Source of the DNA: Ostreiculturibacter nitratireducens
Lineage (GTDB): Bacteria; Pseudomonadota; Alphaproteobacteria; Rhodobacterales; Rhodobacteraceae
Direction: 5' to 3'
Assembly (NCBI RefSeq): GCF_032670585.1
Contig: NZ_JAVQHL010000002.1
Location: 248,001 to 312,000 of the forward strand
DNA length: 64,000 bases
Part shown: piece by piece, positions 55,101-62,193 of the stretch
Layout of the letters: the number at the start of each line of letters is the position of its first letter
Position numbering within the stretch: the stretch's first letter is position 1
Notes under the pieces: generated by a model
Seen by the model: the letters and a program-made list of their open reading frames with translations, nothing else
Told to the model about the DNA's origin: nothing
The model's database searches: none
Position numbers and translations under genes: made by a program

Positions 55101-55644
55101 CGGTGAGCGAAACCTCCCCCATCGGTCCGTCGACGCGCTTGACGGAGAGGGAGGCGGAGCCTTCGCCGCCTTCGAGCTTCATGCTGCCGGCCAGGCTGGC
55201 CTCGACCGTCTGGCCCAGAACGGGCTCTCCGAGCGTGATCCGGTCCGCGCGGATCGAGCCGATTTCGACGGATACTGGAAGCTCCGGCAGCGCGAATCCG
55301 GAGGCTTCGGCGGAAGGGCCGTCGCCGCCCGCGGGCGCGCGCGGCAGATCGATCGATGCGGCGGAGAGTTCGGCGATCTCGACCCGGCCGGAAAGGAGCG
55401 CGGAGCGGTTCCAGCTGATCGCGCCGTCCGTGATCGTGATCCAGACTCCGTCATCGTCCGCGATCGTGAGGCTGTCGAAGGTCGCGCGGGACGACAATGC
55501 GCCGGCGAAGCCCTCGATACGGATCTCGCGCCCGGCGCCGGAGAGGTTGTCCTCCAGATAGCCGGTCAGCCAGCCGCGGTCGTCATCCTGGGCTGGCGCC
55601 GCGACGGGCAGAAGGCAAAGGACAAGGGGAAGCAGACGGCGCAT
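52129..55644 (-). CDS. tamB: TamB, translocation and assembly module inner-membrane subunit
   Basis: 1171 residues. An N-terminal signal anchor (MRRLLPLVLCLLPVAAPAQ) is followed by a long repetitive beta-rich bridge of AsmA/TamB type and the C-terminal DUF490 domain (about 850-1171, with PEEEILALLLFGRDLTTLSPFQAAQLA). TamB spans the periplasm and works with TamA in outer-membrane protein insertion or lipid transfer. Starts one base inside the tamA stop (TGATG), the usual gene order. Confidence 0.93.
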   Translation of the reverse strand: MRRLLPLVLCLLPVAAPAQDDDRGWLTGYLEDNLSGAGREIRIEGFAGALSSRATFDSLTIADDDGVWITITDGAISWNRSALLSGRVEIAELSAASIDLPRAPAGGDGPSAEASGFALPELPVSVEIGSIRADRITLGEPVLGQTVEASLAGSMKLEGGEGSASLSVKRVDGPMGEVSLTGSYANATRVATLDLLVSEAANGIAATKIGLPGAPALTLAVNGTGPIDDFKADIALSTDREPRLKGTVTLLAEPGPEGTPPRRSFRADLGGDVSSLFLPDYQAFFGPSVRLLAEGARAPSGELSLDRFAIEAEAIKADGSLLLTRDGLPRRAALDVVLGLGDGDVLLPLAGDRTTVRSATLNITYDAAKGDGWTLAGDLRGFRRPDLGIDALRLRGSGRIAQAPRAVIGGTVNFLAGGVSASDPAVAEAIGTTLSGRVIFHQEEGKPLAISAFRAIGQGYAANGGFTVDGLDSGLLIDGRATATISDLSRFSGLAKRPLTGSAGVSVEGSAGLLSGIADISATVEGSDLTVAQRELDALLAGSSRIALSARRDMSGTEIRSLTLSARTLTAELSGVLRTNESDLDAVLDFSDLSVLGNGWRGALAARAELSESGGTRRLSATASGEGLGIGSAQIDRLLAGKSELELAASETGGRVTVERFRLSNPQLAASATGVAEGDARRIDLEARLSDAALIAPGFPGPVTASGRLTEDGTGYGLDLSGSGPGGIAAKVAGRLSSDFGTADLHITGGAESALANAFIAPRSIQGPLSFDLGLSGPLTVSSLSGTVSLSGGRIVAPVLGYALEAVEAGARLGGGRANLTADARVVGGGRVSLNGPVTLTPPYPADLAIVVRGARLRDPQLFETSVDGNLSVSGPLAGGAVVAGRLNLGETEIRVPSTGLGGAAPIPEVTHNGEPAAVRSTRARAGLLGREAESVGRSNPYGLDITLDAPRRIFVRGRGLDAELGGSLQLQGTTANIVPAGDFSLVRGRLDLLGKRFSLDKGLIQLEGDFVPFLSFSASTEVNGVTATIGIEGPATEPEITISSAPELPEEEILALLLFGRDLTTLSPFQAAQLASAVATLAGKGGAGIVGRLRQGFGLDDLDVVTDEQGGTAVRVGKYLTEKLYTDVTVGSEGKSEINLNLDVTPRVTARGTLDSEGDTSVGIFYERDY

Positions 55645-57461
55645 CAGAAAGCCTGTCCTATGCCGATATAAAGCTGCACGCCGTCGCCCGTGTCGCCCGA
55701 GACGGGCGTCGCCACGTCGACCCGGATCGGACCGATTCCGGTGTTGTAGCGCAGGCCGAGGCCCGCGCCGGCGTGCCAGTCGCCGCTCCCGAAAAGCTCA
55801 CCTGCGCTGACGAATCCGGTGTCGTAGAAGGCCACGACGCCGATATTCTTGGTCACGTCGGCGCGCAGTTCTCCCGACAGTCCGAGGAAGCTGCGGCCGC
55901 CCGAACGCACGGTACCGCCGCCGAGGACGTTGACGCCCAACGACTGATAGGGTTGGCCCCGCACCGTTCCAGCGCCCCCGGAATAGAAGAGGTAGTCGCG
56001 CGGCGTGTCCTCGATCGAAGCGCCGAGGACCGTGCCGAATTGCAGCCTGCCTGCCGCAACGAAACGGTCGTCGGCCCCGAAGCCGAGATATCCCCTCGCG
56101 TCTGTCCAGAGCCGCGCGCCTGTCCCGGTTCCGGAGAAACCGAGGAATGGCGTGAGTTCAGCATTGACGTAAAGTCCCCGCGTCGGGTCGAGCGCGTTGT
56201 CCCGGCCTTCCCAGGTGAGGGACGTGGGAAGCGTCATCGCCCTGTAATCGATGCTGCCGGCGTCGTCCTCGACTCGGGCGAACAGAAAGCCGACCCCGAG
56301 TTCCGCAGTCAGGCGTTCATTGAATATCCGGGTTACCCCGAAGGAGAATGAAAGAGCCTCGGCCGAGAAATCCTCTTCCGTCAGCTTTACGACCTCGGCC
56401 TCCGTGAAGGCCGAAGTGTCCGGCCCGAAAGTTGCGGGGCGATCGATCCGAACGCCCAGCCGATAGTCCTCGCCCCCGGATTCGCCTCCGATTCCGCCGA
56501 CTTCGCCTTCGACGCGGAGCCTCTCGCCCCCGCCAAGGAGATTGCGGTGGAGCCAGTAGCCCGAAACCGTGAGCCCCTCGAAGCTGCCGATCTCGGCGCC
56601 GAAGCCGAGGCGGCGGCGCTTTTCCTCCGCCACGACGAGCGCGACGTCCAGCGTGTCGCCGGGGCCGAGGGTTTCGGCTTCGGTCAGAGAGGCGGACCGG
56701 AAGACGCCCGTGCGGCGGAGGCGCTTCGTCACGAGGTCGAGATCGTCAGGGTCGAAGACCTCGCCGGTTGGGAAACCCGCGATGCGCTCGATGGCGCGCG
56801 TGCGCATGCGCTCCTGCCCGGTGATCGTCATCTCTCCGAAGCGAACGCGGGGGCCGGGGCTCAGGGCGATATCGGCCGACAGGGAGGTTGCGCGGTGGTC
56901 GGCTGTGATCTTCTGCCCCCCGACGGCGGCCTTGGCATGACCTGCCTGACGCCAGCCCTCGACCCCTGCCGCGGCCGCGTCGACGATGGCGCCGGAGCGG
57001 GCGACCTGGCCCGCGGCGTAGTCCTCGGGCAGTTCAGTTTCCGGGGCCAGGGGAGCAATCGCGGCGCGCGAGAAGACGAAGCGGGGACCCGGCTCTACCG
57101 TGACCGTGATCGCCTCGATGCGGGTCGGCGCGTCCAGCGGCGCGATATCCGCCGCCTCGCGGCTGTCGAGCCGGATGTTGATCACGGCGGAATAGTGGCC
57201 CTCGGAATAGAGCACACCGAGAAGTCGGCCGTAGTCGGCCCGCGCCGCGGCGAACAGGTCCTGCGCAGCTTCGGTCCGGTCGCGCCTCGCCTGGATGAGA
57301 AGCGAGGCATCCCTCAGCGCGTCGCGCAGGTCGTCGCTGGCGCCCGGGGTAAGGAAGTCCAGCCGTTCCAGCGCAACAGAAGGCATCGCCAGCGAAGCGG
57401 TCGCGAAACCTGCAAGCGCCAGCCGCCGAAGCGCTGCCAAGCCGGATCTTCTGTCCCTCAC
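55644..57461 (-). CDS. tamA: TamA, Omp85-family outer-membrane assembly protein
   Basis: About 605 residues. The signal peptide is MRDRRSGLAALRRLALAGFATASLAMPSVA in effect. POTRA domains follow (about 30-265, with PGPRVRFGEMTITG and GEVFDPDDLDLVTKRLRRTGVF), then a 16-strand Omp85 barrel (about 275-605). The barrel has the GGAGTVRGQPYQSLG strand-lid motif (VRGY/F variant) and a C-terminal Phe (YIGIGQAF). GTG at 57461 gives a clean signal peptide; TTG at 57503 is the longer alternative. Confidence 0.92.
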   Translation of the reverse strand: MRDRRSGLAALRRLALAGFATASLAMPSVALERLDFLTPGASDDLRDALRDASLLIQARRDRTEAAQDLFAAARADYGRLLGVLYSEGHYSAVINIRLDSREAADIAPLDAPTRIEAITVTVEPGPRFVFSRAAIAPLAPETELPEDYAAGQVARSGAIVDAAAAGVEGWRQAGHAKAAVGGQKITADHRATSLSADIALSPGPRVRFGEMTITGQERMRTRAIERIAGFPTGEVFDPDDLDLVTKRLRRTGVFRSASLTEAETLGPGDTLDVALVVAEEKRRRLGFGAEIGSFEGLTVSGYWLHRNLLGGGERLRVEGEVGGIGGESGGEDYRLGVRIDRPATFGPDTSAFTEAEVVKLTEEDFSAEALSFSFGVTRIFNERLTAELGVGFLFARVEDDAGSIDYRAMTLPTSLTWEGRDNALDPTRGLYVNAELTPFLGFSGTGTGARLWTDARGYLGFGADDRFVAAGRLQFGTVLGASIEDTPRDYLFYSGGAGTVRGQPYQSLGVNVLGGGTVRSGGRSFLGLSGELRADVTKNIGVVAFYDTGFVSAGELFGSGDWHAGAGLGLRYNTGIGPIRVDVATPVSGDTGDGVQLYIGIGQAF

Positions 57462-57597
57462 GCGAAAATGACCCCCCAGCCCATGTTCCTGCGCCCGATT
57501 CAACTAGTCGCAAGGAATCCGGCTCAATGCCAGCGCTTTGAAGACCGGGTTGGCGGCAAATGGCCTGTGAGGCACGAAAACGTGAGGTTACGCAACG

Positions 57598-58632
57598 TCA
57601 GGGCTGAATCAGCGCGGCGTTCCATTCCTCGAGGAAGCGGCGCCGTTGCAGCCGGTCCAGATAGACCAGAAGCCCCGGGTCGAGGCGGATCGGCCGGAGA
57701 TGCGGGCGCGCCGCGAGCGCGGCCTCGTCTATCCGGGGCAGCCCGGCCTCTTCCCCGACGAGCTGCTGACCCTCCGCGCCGAGAAGGAAGTCCAGAAACG
57801 CGCCGCCGAGGTCGGGTCGGGCGGCCGATCGCGGGATGAGCGCCGTGCGCAGAAGCGTCAGCGTGTGGTCTTCGGGTTCGATAACGACGCCGTCCGAGCC
57901 CGGCGGAAAGCGCGGCGCCGCATAGCTGCCGAGGACGTTGTAGGCGAGGATCAGCCGGCCACGCTCGAGATCCGAAAGCATGTCGTTCGTGCTGGAATAG
58001 AGCCTTGGAGACAGCCCACCCATCACCTCGGCGAGCCGCCAGAAACTGTCGGAGAGGCGTGCGTCCTGCGTCGCGAAAAGATAGCCCGCGCCCGACGTCT
58101 CCGGATCGTAGGTCCCGATCCTGCCGTCGAAGACCGAAGGGTGATCGCGCAGGAGCTCGATCAGGTCACGGCGGGTTTGCGGAAGAGGCAGGTCGCCCAG
58201 ACCCTTGCGGGAGACGATCATGACCACGGGTTCCTGCGCGAAGGCGAAGAGCCGGTCCTGCCAGCGCGCCCAGTCCGGAAGCGCGTCGAGCGGGGCCGAT
58301 TGCCAGGGCGCCGCGAAACCGTCGTTCGCGAGCTTCATCTGCAAATCCATCGCCGAGGAAATGGCGAGGTCATAGGCCGCGCCCTCGTTCTGGATCGCGG
58401 CGTAAAGTTCGCGGCTTCCCGCGACGCTGTAGCGCAGCGCGATGCCGGGATTGTCGGCCTGGAAGGCTTCGATGACGGGCCGGAAAACCGCCGTGTCCGT
58501 CGTGGAAAGCACGGAAAGGCGCGCCACTTCGCCGCCCCGTGCCGGAAAGAGGGCGTCCTCTTCCAGCTCCAGCGCACGTGCCGCGCCGCAGAGGCAAAGG
58601 ATCAGGCCGAGGGCAGCCAGAGCCGCGCGCAT
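57598..58632 (-). CDS. Orphan periplasmic ABC-type substrate-binding protein
   Basis: 344 residues: signal peptide (MRAALAALGLILCLCGAARA), then a two-lobed type II binding-protein fold of the iron/thiosulfate-like class (LSVLSTTDTAVFRPVIEAFQADNPGIALRY.., DPETSGAGYLF). No permease or ATPase genes lie beside it. It overlaps the 3' end of the sensor-kinase gene by 31 nt, since the signal peptide needs the ATG at 58632. This suggests it works with that kinase as a periplasmic co-sensor rather than as a transporter part. Ligand unknown. Confidence 0.8.
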   Translation of the reverse strand: MRAALAALGLILCLCGAARALELEEDALFPARGGEVARLSVLSTTDTAVFRPVIEAFQADNPGIALRYSVAGSRELYAAIQNEGAAYDLAISSAMDLQMKLANDGFAAPWQSAPLDALPDWARWQDRLFAFAQEPVVMIVSRKGLGDLPLPQTRRDLIELLRDHPSVFDGRIGTYDPETSGAGYLFATQDARLSDSFWRLAEVMGGLSPRLYSSTNDMLSDLERGRLILAYNVLGSYAAPRFPPGSDGVVIEPEDHTLTLLRTALIPRSAARPDLGGAFLDFLLGAEGQQLVGEEAGLPRIDEAALAARPHLRPIRLDPGLLVYLDRLQRRRFLEEWNAALIQP

Positions 58633-59978
58633 GTGCCGCCTCCTTCCCGGTCTTCGAGGCCGAAGCGCCCTTTGTGGGCGGTCGCGACCTCCTCCACGAT
58701 TGTCAGGCCGAGGCCCGATCCGACAACGTCATCGACGTTCTTGCCCCGCGTGAAACGGCGGGAAAGGCTCGATTGCGTCTGTCCCTGCAGTCCCCGACCG
58801 CGATCCGCCACGGTGATCTCCACTCCGCCCTCACGCCGTCCGAGGCAAAGGATCACCTCGGATTCCGAAGGGGAATACTTGATGGCGTTGTCGATCAGGT
58901 TGCGCAGAGCGCTTTCGAGAAGGAGGCGGTCGCCGGGAACCGCAACGGGTTCGGCCGTGCCCTCCGTGACGAGGTTCAGGTCCTTCAGTTCCGCCGTCGG
59001 GGCGAATCTGTCCGCGAGCCCGTCGATGAGGCGCGCGAGGTCGACCTGATCGGCGGCAAGGCGGTCGGAGCGGTAGACGACCGTGGCGTGATCCAGAAGC
59101 TGGCTTGCGGAACGGCTACTTTCCTCCACCGCGCGGATGACCCTGCGAAGCGTCTCGCGGGTTTCATCGGTCTCGGCCTGGCGGAGGGCGATCTCGGCCC
59201 GGGTGCGCACGGTTGCCAGCGGCGTGCGGATGTGGTGCGCGGCCTCGGCGATGAAGGTCTCGGTGCGCGCGAGGGCGCCACGAAGCCGGTTTATCAGGCC
59301 GTTCAGCGCGTCGAGCAGGGGCACGAGCTCGCGCGGCGTGGGGTGGTTCACCGGTCGGAGGTCGCGGGGGCCGCGCCGCGCCACGGCCTCGGCCAGCCTG
59401 TCGATCGGGCGGAGAACGCTGCCAGCGGTCAGAAGCGAAAGAACCGCCGCCAGCGCGAAGAAGCCGAGGCCCAGAAGCCCGGCCCGGCGTGCCACGCTGA
59501 GCGCGATCGCCTCCTGCCCGGCGCGGGTCTGGGCGACAAGGACGAGGACGGGAACCGGGCTGCGTTCCACGAGAACCGTGCGGGAAACCGCGGCGACACG
59601 GACTTCGGTGTCGCGATATGGCGATGTGTAGAAGGCCGGCCCGACGCCCTCGGAGGTTTCGTTCGGCGCCGGAAGGTCGGGATAGCCCGTGACCGTTTCT
59701 CCTGCGACGTCGATCCGGTAGAAGACGCGGTCTTCGCTGATCGAGCCGAGGATCGAGAAGGCGGAATAGGGCATGTCCAGTTCGACCCCGTCCTCGCCGC
59801 CGCGCAGGCCCTCTGCGATCGCGAGCGTGGCGGCGCCCAGAACCCCGTCGAGGCTGGCCTCCGCAGCCTGTCCCGCGACGGTTCGGATCGTGAGGAAGAG
59901 AAGAAGCGCGAGGCCCGCCGCCAGCGCAAGGAGCCAGAGCACGAGCCGGCGGCGAAGGGAGACGGGCGCCCCCCTCAT
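58602..59978 (-). CDS. TctE-like sensor histidine kinase
   Basis: 458 residues. TM1 is near 11-33, a periplasmic domain spans 34-165, TM2 is near 166-187, and a HAMP-like stretch follows. The phospho-histidine is His249 in AEAAHHIRTPLA. The HATPase domain has N-box LRNLIDNAIKYS and G-boxes DRGRGL and GSGLGLTIVEEV. The N-terminal fold resembles TctE/2-component sensors of carboxylate transport. ATG at 59978 overlaps the response-regulator stop (ATGA). Divergent from tctCBA, it likely controls that transporter. Confidence 0.88.
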   Translation of the reverse strand: MRGAPVSLRRRLVLWLLALAAGLALLLFLTIRTVAGQAAEASLDGVLGAATLAIAEGLRGGEDGVELDMPYSAFSILGSISEDRVFYRIDVAGETVTGYPDLPAPNETSEGVGPAFYTSPYRDTEVRVAAVSRTVLVERSPVPVLVLVAQTRAGQEAIALSVARRAGLLGLGFFALAAVLSLLTAGSVLRPIDRLAEAVARRGPRDLRPVNHPTPRELVPLLDALNGLINRLRGALARTETFIAEAAHHIRTPLATVRTRAEIALRQAETDETRETLRRVIRAVEESSRSASQLLDHATVVYRSDRLAADQVDLARLIDGLADRFAPTAELKDLNLVTEGTAEPVAVPGDRLLLESALRNLIDNAIKYSPSESEVILCLGRREGGVEITVADRGRGLQGQTQSSLSRRFTRGKNVDDVVGSGLGLTIVEEVATAHKGRFGLEDREGGGTCARLWLPSA

Positions 59979-60640
59979 TCTTCGGTCAGGCGGTAGCCCA
60001 TGCCCCTCACCGTCTCGATCCTGGCGCCCGATCCGTCGAGCTTCTTGCGCAGCCGCGCGACATAGACCTCGATCGCGTTGTCGGTCACGCTTTCGGCGTA
60101 GGAGAACAGCCGGTCGCACAGCTGCGCCTTGGAAAAGATACGGTTCGGCGCACCGAGGAGGATCTCGAGGAGCCTCAGCTCCCGGTTCCTCAGGTCGCGC
60201 CGTTCGTCTCCGACGGCCAGTTCCGCCGTCAGCGGATTGAATGTGAAGCCCGCGAAACGGCGCACCGTCTCGCTCGCCCCACCGCGGCGCCGGAGGACGG
60301 CGCGGCAGCGTGCTTCGAGTTCGGCGAAGTCGAAAGGCTTCGTCACGTAGTCGTCCGCGCCCAGGTCGAGCACGTCCACCCGGTCGGCGACATCCGCCCG
60401 TGCGGTCATCACGATGATCGGCGTGTCACAGCGCGCGCGGCGCTGATGGGCGAGGAAATCCCGTCCGTCGCCGTCCGGCAGCGAGATGTCGAGGAGGATG
60501 AGGTCGTAGGGCGCGGCCGACAGACAGTCATGCGCCTCGCCAAGCGTGGCGGCGCGGTCGACGGCATGCCCGTCCAGCATGAGCCGTTCGGCCACCGACT
60601 GGGCCAGGGCATCATTGTCCTCGACAAGCAGGAAGCGCAT
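59975..60640 (-). CDS. TctD-like OmpR-family response regulator
   Basis: 221 residues: a receiver (1-120) with Asp51 in ILLDISLPDGDG and the KPF lysine, then a winged-helix DNA-binding domain (about 130-221, with NRELRLLEILL and VYVARLRKKLDG.. ETVRGMGYRL). It should bind direct repeats near its target promoters; a candidate pair lies 20-40 bp upstream (60660-60680). ATG at 60640 is the family start. Confidence 0.9.
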   Translation of the reverse strand: MRFLLVEDNDALAQSVAERLMLDGHAVDRAATLGEAHDCLSAAPYDLILLDISLPDGDGRDFLAHQRRARCDTPIIVMTARADVADRVDVLDLGADDYVTKPFDFAELEARCRAVLRRRGGASETVRRFAGFTFNPLTAELAVGDERRDLRNRELRLLEILLGAPNRIFSKAQLCDRLFSYAESVTDNAIEVYVARLRKKLDGSGARIETVRGMGYRLTEE

Positions 60641-60659
60641 CCCAGAAACTTTCCCCATG

Positions 60660-60680
60660 ACAGGTTCGTGTCAGGTTTCG
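60660..60680. promoter_or_regulatory. Candidate TctD-type direct repeats
   Basis: ACAGGTTCG (60660-60668) and TCAGGTTTCG (60671-60680) share CAGGTT with starts 11 bp apart, one helical turn, the usual spacing for two OmpR-type monomers. They lie in the gap between the divergent tctD and tctC starts. Confidence 0.45.
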
Positions 60681-60711
60681 GGCGAATCGTCCGGAACTGC
60701 AAGGGGAGGAG

Positions 60712-60731
60712 CGCGCCGGGAAACCGGCGCG
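60712..60731 (+). promoter_or_regulatory. GNRA-capped hairpin in the tctC leader
   Basis: CGCGCCGG (60712-60719), loop GAAA, CCGGCGCG (60724-60731): a perfect 8-bp stem with a stable GNRA tetraloop, 38 bp before the tctC start. No T-tract follows, so it may protect or regulate the leader RNA rather than terminate. Confidence 0.5.
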
Positions 60732-60769
60732 TCCTGACCCGAAGGAAAGAAATGTCTGGGAGGAACAAA

Positions 60770-61738
60770 ATGAAAGCTTCGATCCTCAAGGCGCTGGGCA
60801 CCAGCGTCGTTCTGAGCCTTGGTGCGACTTCCGCGGCGTGGTCGACCGAATGCATCGCGCCGGCCAACCCCGGCGGCGGCTGGGACTTCACCTGCCGCCA
60901 GATCGGCAAGATCCTCTATGACCTGAAGCTGGTCGAAGAACCGGTGCAGGTGACGAACATGGCCGGCGCCGGCGGCGGCGTGGCCTTCGCCCATGTCGTC
61001 AACGAACGCAACACCGACAACGACCTGATCGTGGCGGCCTCGTCCGCGACCACCACGCGCCTTGCGCAGAACGCCTTCGGCGGCGCGACGGCGGACCAGG
61101 TCCGTTTCGTCGGCGCGATCGGCGCCGACCCGGGCGTGATCGTCGTGGCGGCGGACAGCCCGTTCCAGTCGCTCAATGACATGGTCGAGGCGATCAAGGC
61201 CGATCCGGGCTCCGTCGCGTTCGCGGGCGGTTCGGCCGCCGGCGGCTTCGACCACATGAAACCGCTTCAGATCCTGAAGGCGGCGGGCTTCGACGACATC
61301 AAGGCGATCAAGTACATCGGCGTCGATGGCGGCGCCGACGCGATCACCCAGACGGTCGGCGGCTTCACCCAGGCGATGACCGGCGACATGTCCGAGATCG
61401 TCGGCTTCATCCAGTCGGGTGAGGTGCGGGCGCTCGCCGTCCTGACGGAAGAGCGGGTTCCGGGCTTCGAGGATATCCCGACGGCGCGTGAACAGGGCTA
61501 CGACGTCGTGGCCGTGAACTGGCGCGGGCTCTATGTGCCGAAGGGTATCAGCGACGACGACTTCAACATGTGGGCCGAGCGGCTTCAGGCGGTCGCTGAC
61601 AGCGACGAGTGGAAGGAGGCGATGGTGGCCAACGGGCTTGCGCCCTTCACCAAGGTCGGCGGCGACTTCCAGTCCTGGATCGACCAGGTCGTGGCTGACA
61701 CCGTGACGCTCTCCAAAGAGATCGGGGTCATCCAGTGA
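60770..61738 (+). CDS. tctC: Tripartite tricarboxylate transporter binding protein TctC
   Basis: 322 residues. A signal peptide (MKASILKALGTSVVLSLGATSAAWS) precedes the TctC/Bug fold: PANPGGGWDFTCR near 33-45, VTNMAGAGGGVAFAHV and the G-rich ligand loops. It binds carboxylates in the periplasm for the TctAB permease. The chosen ATG follows GGGAGGAACAAA; an ATG at 60752 is weaker. Ligand not predictable. Confidence 0.92.
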   Translation: MKASILKALGTSVVLSLGATSAAWSTECIAPANPGGGWDFTCRQIGKILYDLKLVEEPVQVTNMAGAGGGVAFAHVVNERNTDNDLIVAASSATTTRLAQNAFGGATADQVRFVGAIGADPGVIVVAADSPFQSLNDMVEAIKADPGSVAFAGGSAAGGFDHMKPLQILKAAGFDDIKAIKYIGVDGGADAITQTVGGFTQAMTGDMSEIVGFIQSGEVRALAVLTEERVPGFEDIPTAREQGYDVVAVNWRGLYVPKGISDDDFNMWAERLQAVADSDEWKEAMVANGLAPFTKVGGDFQSWIDQVVADTVTLSKEIGVIQ

Positions 61739-62178
61739 TGACCTCCGACCGGATCTTCGGTCTGGTCGTGATCGCAGTGGCGCTGGCGTATATCGCCGGC
61801 GCCTTCCAGATTCAGACCAGTTTCCTGTCGGACCCGATAGGGTCCAAGACGTTCCCGCTGCTGATCGGCGGCGTGGCGGCCCTGTCCGCACTGGTGATCG
61901 TGATCCGGCCCGATCCCGATCCGGAATGGCCGGGCATGAGCACCTTTCTGCATCTCGGGATCGCTCTCGCCGTGCTGATCGCCTATGCCTACGCTCTGAA
62001 GCCGCTCGGTTTCCTTCTGCCGACGGCACTGGCTGCCGCGATCCTGAGCTACCAGATCACGCCGCGTCCTGTGGCGGCCGCCGTGACCGGGGTTGGCCTT
62101 TCGGTGGGGCTGTTCATCCTTTTCAGATACGGCTTGGAGCTTGGCCTTTTCGCGCTGCCCCGGTCGCTTCACGGCTGA
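61738..62178 (+). CDS. tctB: Tripartite tricarboxylate transporter small membrane subunit TctB
   Basis: 146 residues with four hydrophobic helices (about 6-25, 38-58, 74-110, 115-138); the DPIGSKTFPLLIGG motif of TctB proteins is present. It associates with TctA in the membrane. ATG at 61738 shares one base with the tctC stop (TGATG). Confidence 0.9.
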   Translation: MTSDRIFGLVVIAVALAYIAGAFQIQTSFLSDPIGSKTFPLLIGGVAALSALVIVIRPDPDPEWPGMSTFLHLGIALAVLIAYAYALKPLGFLLPTALAAAILSYQITPRPVAAAVTGVGLSVGLFILFRYGLELGLFALPRSLHG

Positions 62179-62193
62179 GGGAGGCCGACGGAG

